Below are positions 62,687 through 64,000 of a stretch of DNA of 64,000 bases, in pieces. Within the stretch, counting starts at the first letter, position 1; each line of letters opens with the position of its first letter. The stretch is from the NCBI GenBank assembly GCA_963837755.1, contig CAWIOP010000003.1:62001-126000 (forward strand). The letters are read 5' to 3'. Made by a program: the position numbers and the translations under genes. The stretch comes from JADGHX01 sp963837755. Lineage in GTDB: Bacteria > Pseudomonadota > Gammaproteobacteria > Steroidobacterales > Steroidobacteraceae. Under the pieces are notes generated by a model. The model did no database searches and had not been told where the DNA came from. It saw nothing but the letters and a program-made list of their open reading frames with translations.

Positions 62687-64000
62687 ATGAAGTACTGGCT
62701 TCTCGCCGCGCTTGCGCTCGCCATCACCGCCTGCAACTCCGCCAGCGTGCGAGAGCCCGACGCCACGCCGGCGGCGGCGCCGGTTGCTGTCGCCCCCGCC
62801 CCGCCGCCGCCCAAGGCGGCCATCGGCGAGTTCGGCCTGGATCTCACGGCCGCGAAACCCGCAGTGAAGGCGGGCGACGACTTCTTCGCGCATGCGAACG
62901 GCAAGTGGTACGACACGTTCACCATTCCGGAAGACCGCGCCAGCTACGGCATCTTCACCACGCTCGACGAGGTCTCGCAGCAGCGCGTGCGCGAGATCAT
63001 CGAGCAGGCCGCCGCCGCGAAGCCGGCGCAGGGCGCGCCGGAGCAGAAGATCGGCGATTACTACGCCAGCTTCATGGACGAAGCCGCCATCGAGGCGGGT
63101 GGGCTCGCGCCCATCCAGGCCGAGCTGGATCGCATCGAGGCCGCGGCGTCGAAGAACGACATCGCGGTGCTGTTCGGGGCGCCGGGGTTCCAGTCCACCT
63201 TTGGCGTGTCGCTGCCGCCGGATCTCAAGAACCCGAACATCTACACCGTAGGGGTTGACCAGGCCGGGCTCGGTCTGCCCGATCGCGATTTCTATGTGAA
63301 GGACGACGCGCAGCTCAAGGAGATCCGCACGAAGTACGAGGCGTACATCGCGCAGATGCTGGAGCTGGGTGGTGTCGCCGGCACCAAGGCGAAGGCGCGC
63401 AACATCATGGCGTTCGAGACAGCCATTGCGCGCGTGAGCTGGCCCATCGAGAAGCGGCGCGATGTGGATGCCATGTACAACCCGCGCACGGTCGATCAGC
63501 TCGTGGCCTATGCGCCGGGGTTCGACTGGCGCGCGTTCCTCCAGTCTTCGGAACTGGGCGCGCGCAAAGACCTGATCGTCGGCGAGCTAACGGCCATTCG
63601 CGACATCGCGAAGCTCATCGGGCAGACGCCGCTGCCTGTGCTGAAGGACTATCTCACCTTCCATCACCTCAACGGCCATGCGCCGTATCTGCCGAAGCGC
63701 TTCGATGCCGCGCGCTTCGCGTTCTATGGCGCCACGCTGCGCGGCCAGCCGAAGCAGCGCGAGCGCTGGAAGCGCGCGGTGGATGCGGTGAACGGCGCGC
63801 TCGGGGAGCAGGTGGCGCAGGTGTATGTCTCACGGTACTTCCCGCCGGAGTCGAAGGCGAAGATGGAGCAGCTCGTGGCGAACCTGCGCGCGGCGCTCGG
63901 CGAGCGCATCGACGCGCTGCCCTGGATGACGCCGCAGACGAAGCAGCGCGCGCACGAGAAGCTTGCCACGTTCGTCACCAAGATCGGTTATCCAAACCAG
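62687..64000 (+). CDS. M13-family metallopeptidase lipoprotein (PepO/neprilysin type), 3' end missing
   Basis: 438 codons are open to the window edge. A lipoprotein signal with lipobox I-T-A-C (residues 13-16), a Pro/Ala linker, then the M13 N-terminal domain: K-A-G-D-D-F-F-A-H-A-N-G-K-W, G-D-Y-Y-A-S-F-M-D, G-L-G-L-P-D-R-D-F-Y, and A-R-V-S-W-P-I-E-K-R-R-D. The HExxH zinc site lies beyond the end. It probably digests peptides in the periplasm or at the outer membrane. Confidence 0.92.
   Translation, partial: MKYWLLAALALAITACNSASVREPDATPAAAPVAVAPAPPPPKAAIGEFGLDLTAAKPAVKAGDDFFAHANGKWYDTFTIPEDRASYGIFTTLDEVSQQRVREIIEQAAAAKPAQGAPEQKIGDYYASFMDEAAIEAGGLAPIQAELDRIEAAASKNDIAVLFGAPGFQSTFGVSLPPDLKNPNIYTVGVDQAGLGLPDRDFYVKDDAQLKEIRTKYEAYIAQMLELGGVAGTKAKARNIMAFETAIARVSWPIEKRRDVDAMYNPRTVDQLVAYAPGFDWRAFLQSSELGARKDLIVGELTAIRDIAKLIGQTPLPVLKDYLTFHHLNGHAPYLPKRFDAARFAFYGATLRGQPKQRERWKRAVDAVNGALGEQVAQVYVSRYFPPESKAKMEQLVANLRAALGERIDALPWMTPQTKQRAHEKLATFVTKIGYPNQ

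Noticed and set aside
1..64000. Prophage, integrative element or CRISPR array
   Set aside because: No integrase, transposase, terminal repeats, phage structural genes or regular spaced repeats were seen on either strand.

Overview
The window is a GC-rich chromosomal segment from a Gram-negative bacterium, most likely a gammaproteobacterium near the Steroidobacteraceae, Nevskiales or Xanthomonadales. The evidence is the gene complement: an ApbE/DUF2271/PepSY/PiuC iron set, ExbB/ExbD, many lipoproteins and outer-membrane barrels, RpoN, EgtB/EgtD and a PEP carboxylase of the proteobacterial type. This placement is inferred from gene content only. I saw no rRNA, tRNA, CRISPR array, transposase or integrase.

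Layout. 0-4.3 kb: the end of a Sel1-repeat gene faces a compact minus-strand operon (PiuC hydroxylase, PepSY membrane protein, DUF2271, DUF4198, ApbE flavin transferase) headed by a good Fur box; this looks like an iron-regulated, flavin-based extracytoplasmic redox module. 4.3-20.3 kb: mostly housekeeping and accessory genes, namely a periplasmic trypsin-like protease, a Tat-exported aldo/keto reductase, a small acidic protein coupled to Dps, an amino-acid permease, a BlaI-type repressor with a truncated M56 partner, a soluble sensor with a CheW-like C-terminus, an AcvB/VirJ-type hydrolase, a second aldo/keto reductase, an MFS transporter, a Uma2 protein and a SYLF protein.

20.4-43.4 kb is the most interesting part. 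A minus-strand block (HzsA-like haem protein, SH3-plus-barrel protein, lipoprotein barrel, TlpA, DUF4266, DUF3570) diverges from a plus-strand block (c-type haem protein, LamG/haem lipoprotein, Tat-dependent DUF1501-like protein, TlpA-like protein, coiled-coil periplasmic protein, two giant TPR proteins, TPR lipoprotein, proline-rich secreted protein, ExbB, two ExbD, TonB/AgmX-like protein). Together they look like a proton-motive-force-driven envelope complex with surface haem and lectin components, of unknown function. Much of this block is broken by single-base frameshifts that fit residual long-read insertion errors better than gene decay, so coordinates there are whole-gene spans across several frames.

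43.4-64 kb: CPA2 cation/proton antiporter, VOC protein, PEP carboxylase with an unusual active-site residue, acetyltransferase, ECF sigma factor, two envelope lipoproteins (one OmpA-like), sigma-54, a cytosolic hybrid kinase, an NtrC-type regulator, a NarL-type regulator with a stand-alone receiver and a facing LuxR-type kinase, a DUF883 protein, an apt gene with a large internal deletion, an ergothioneine-type egtB-egtD pair, and the start of an M13 metallopeptidase lipoprotein cut by the window end.
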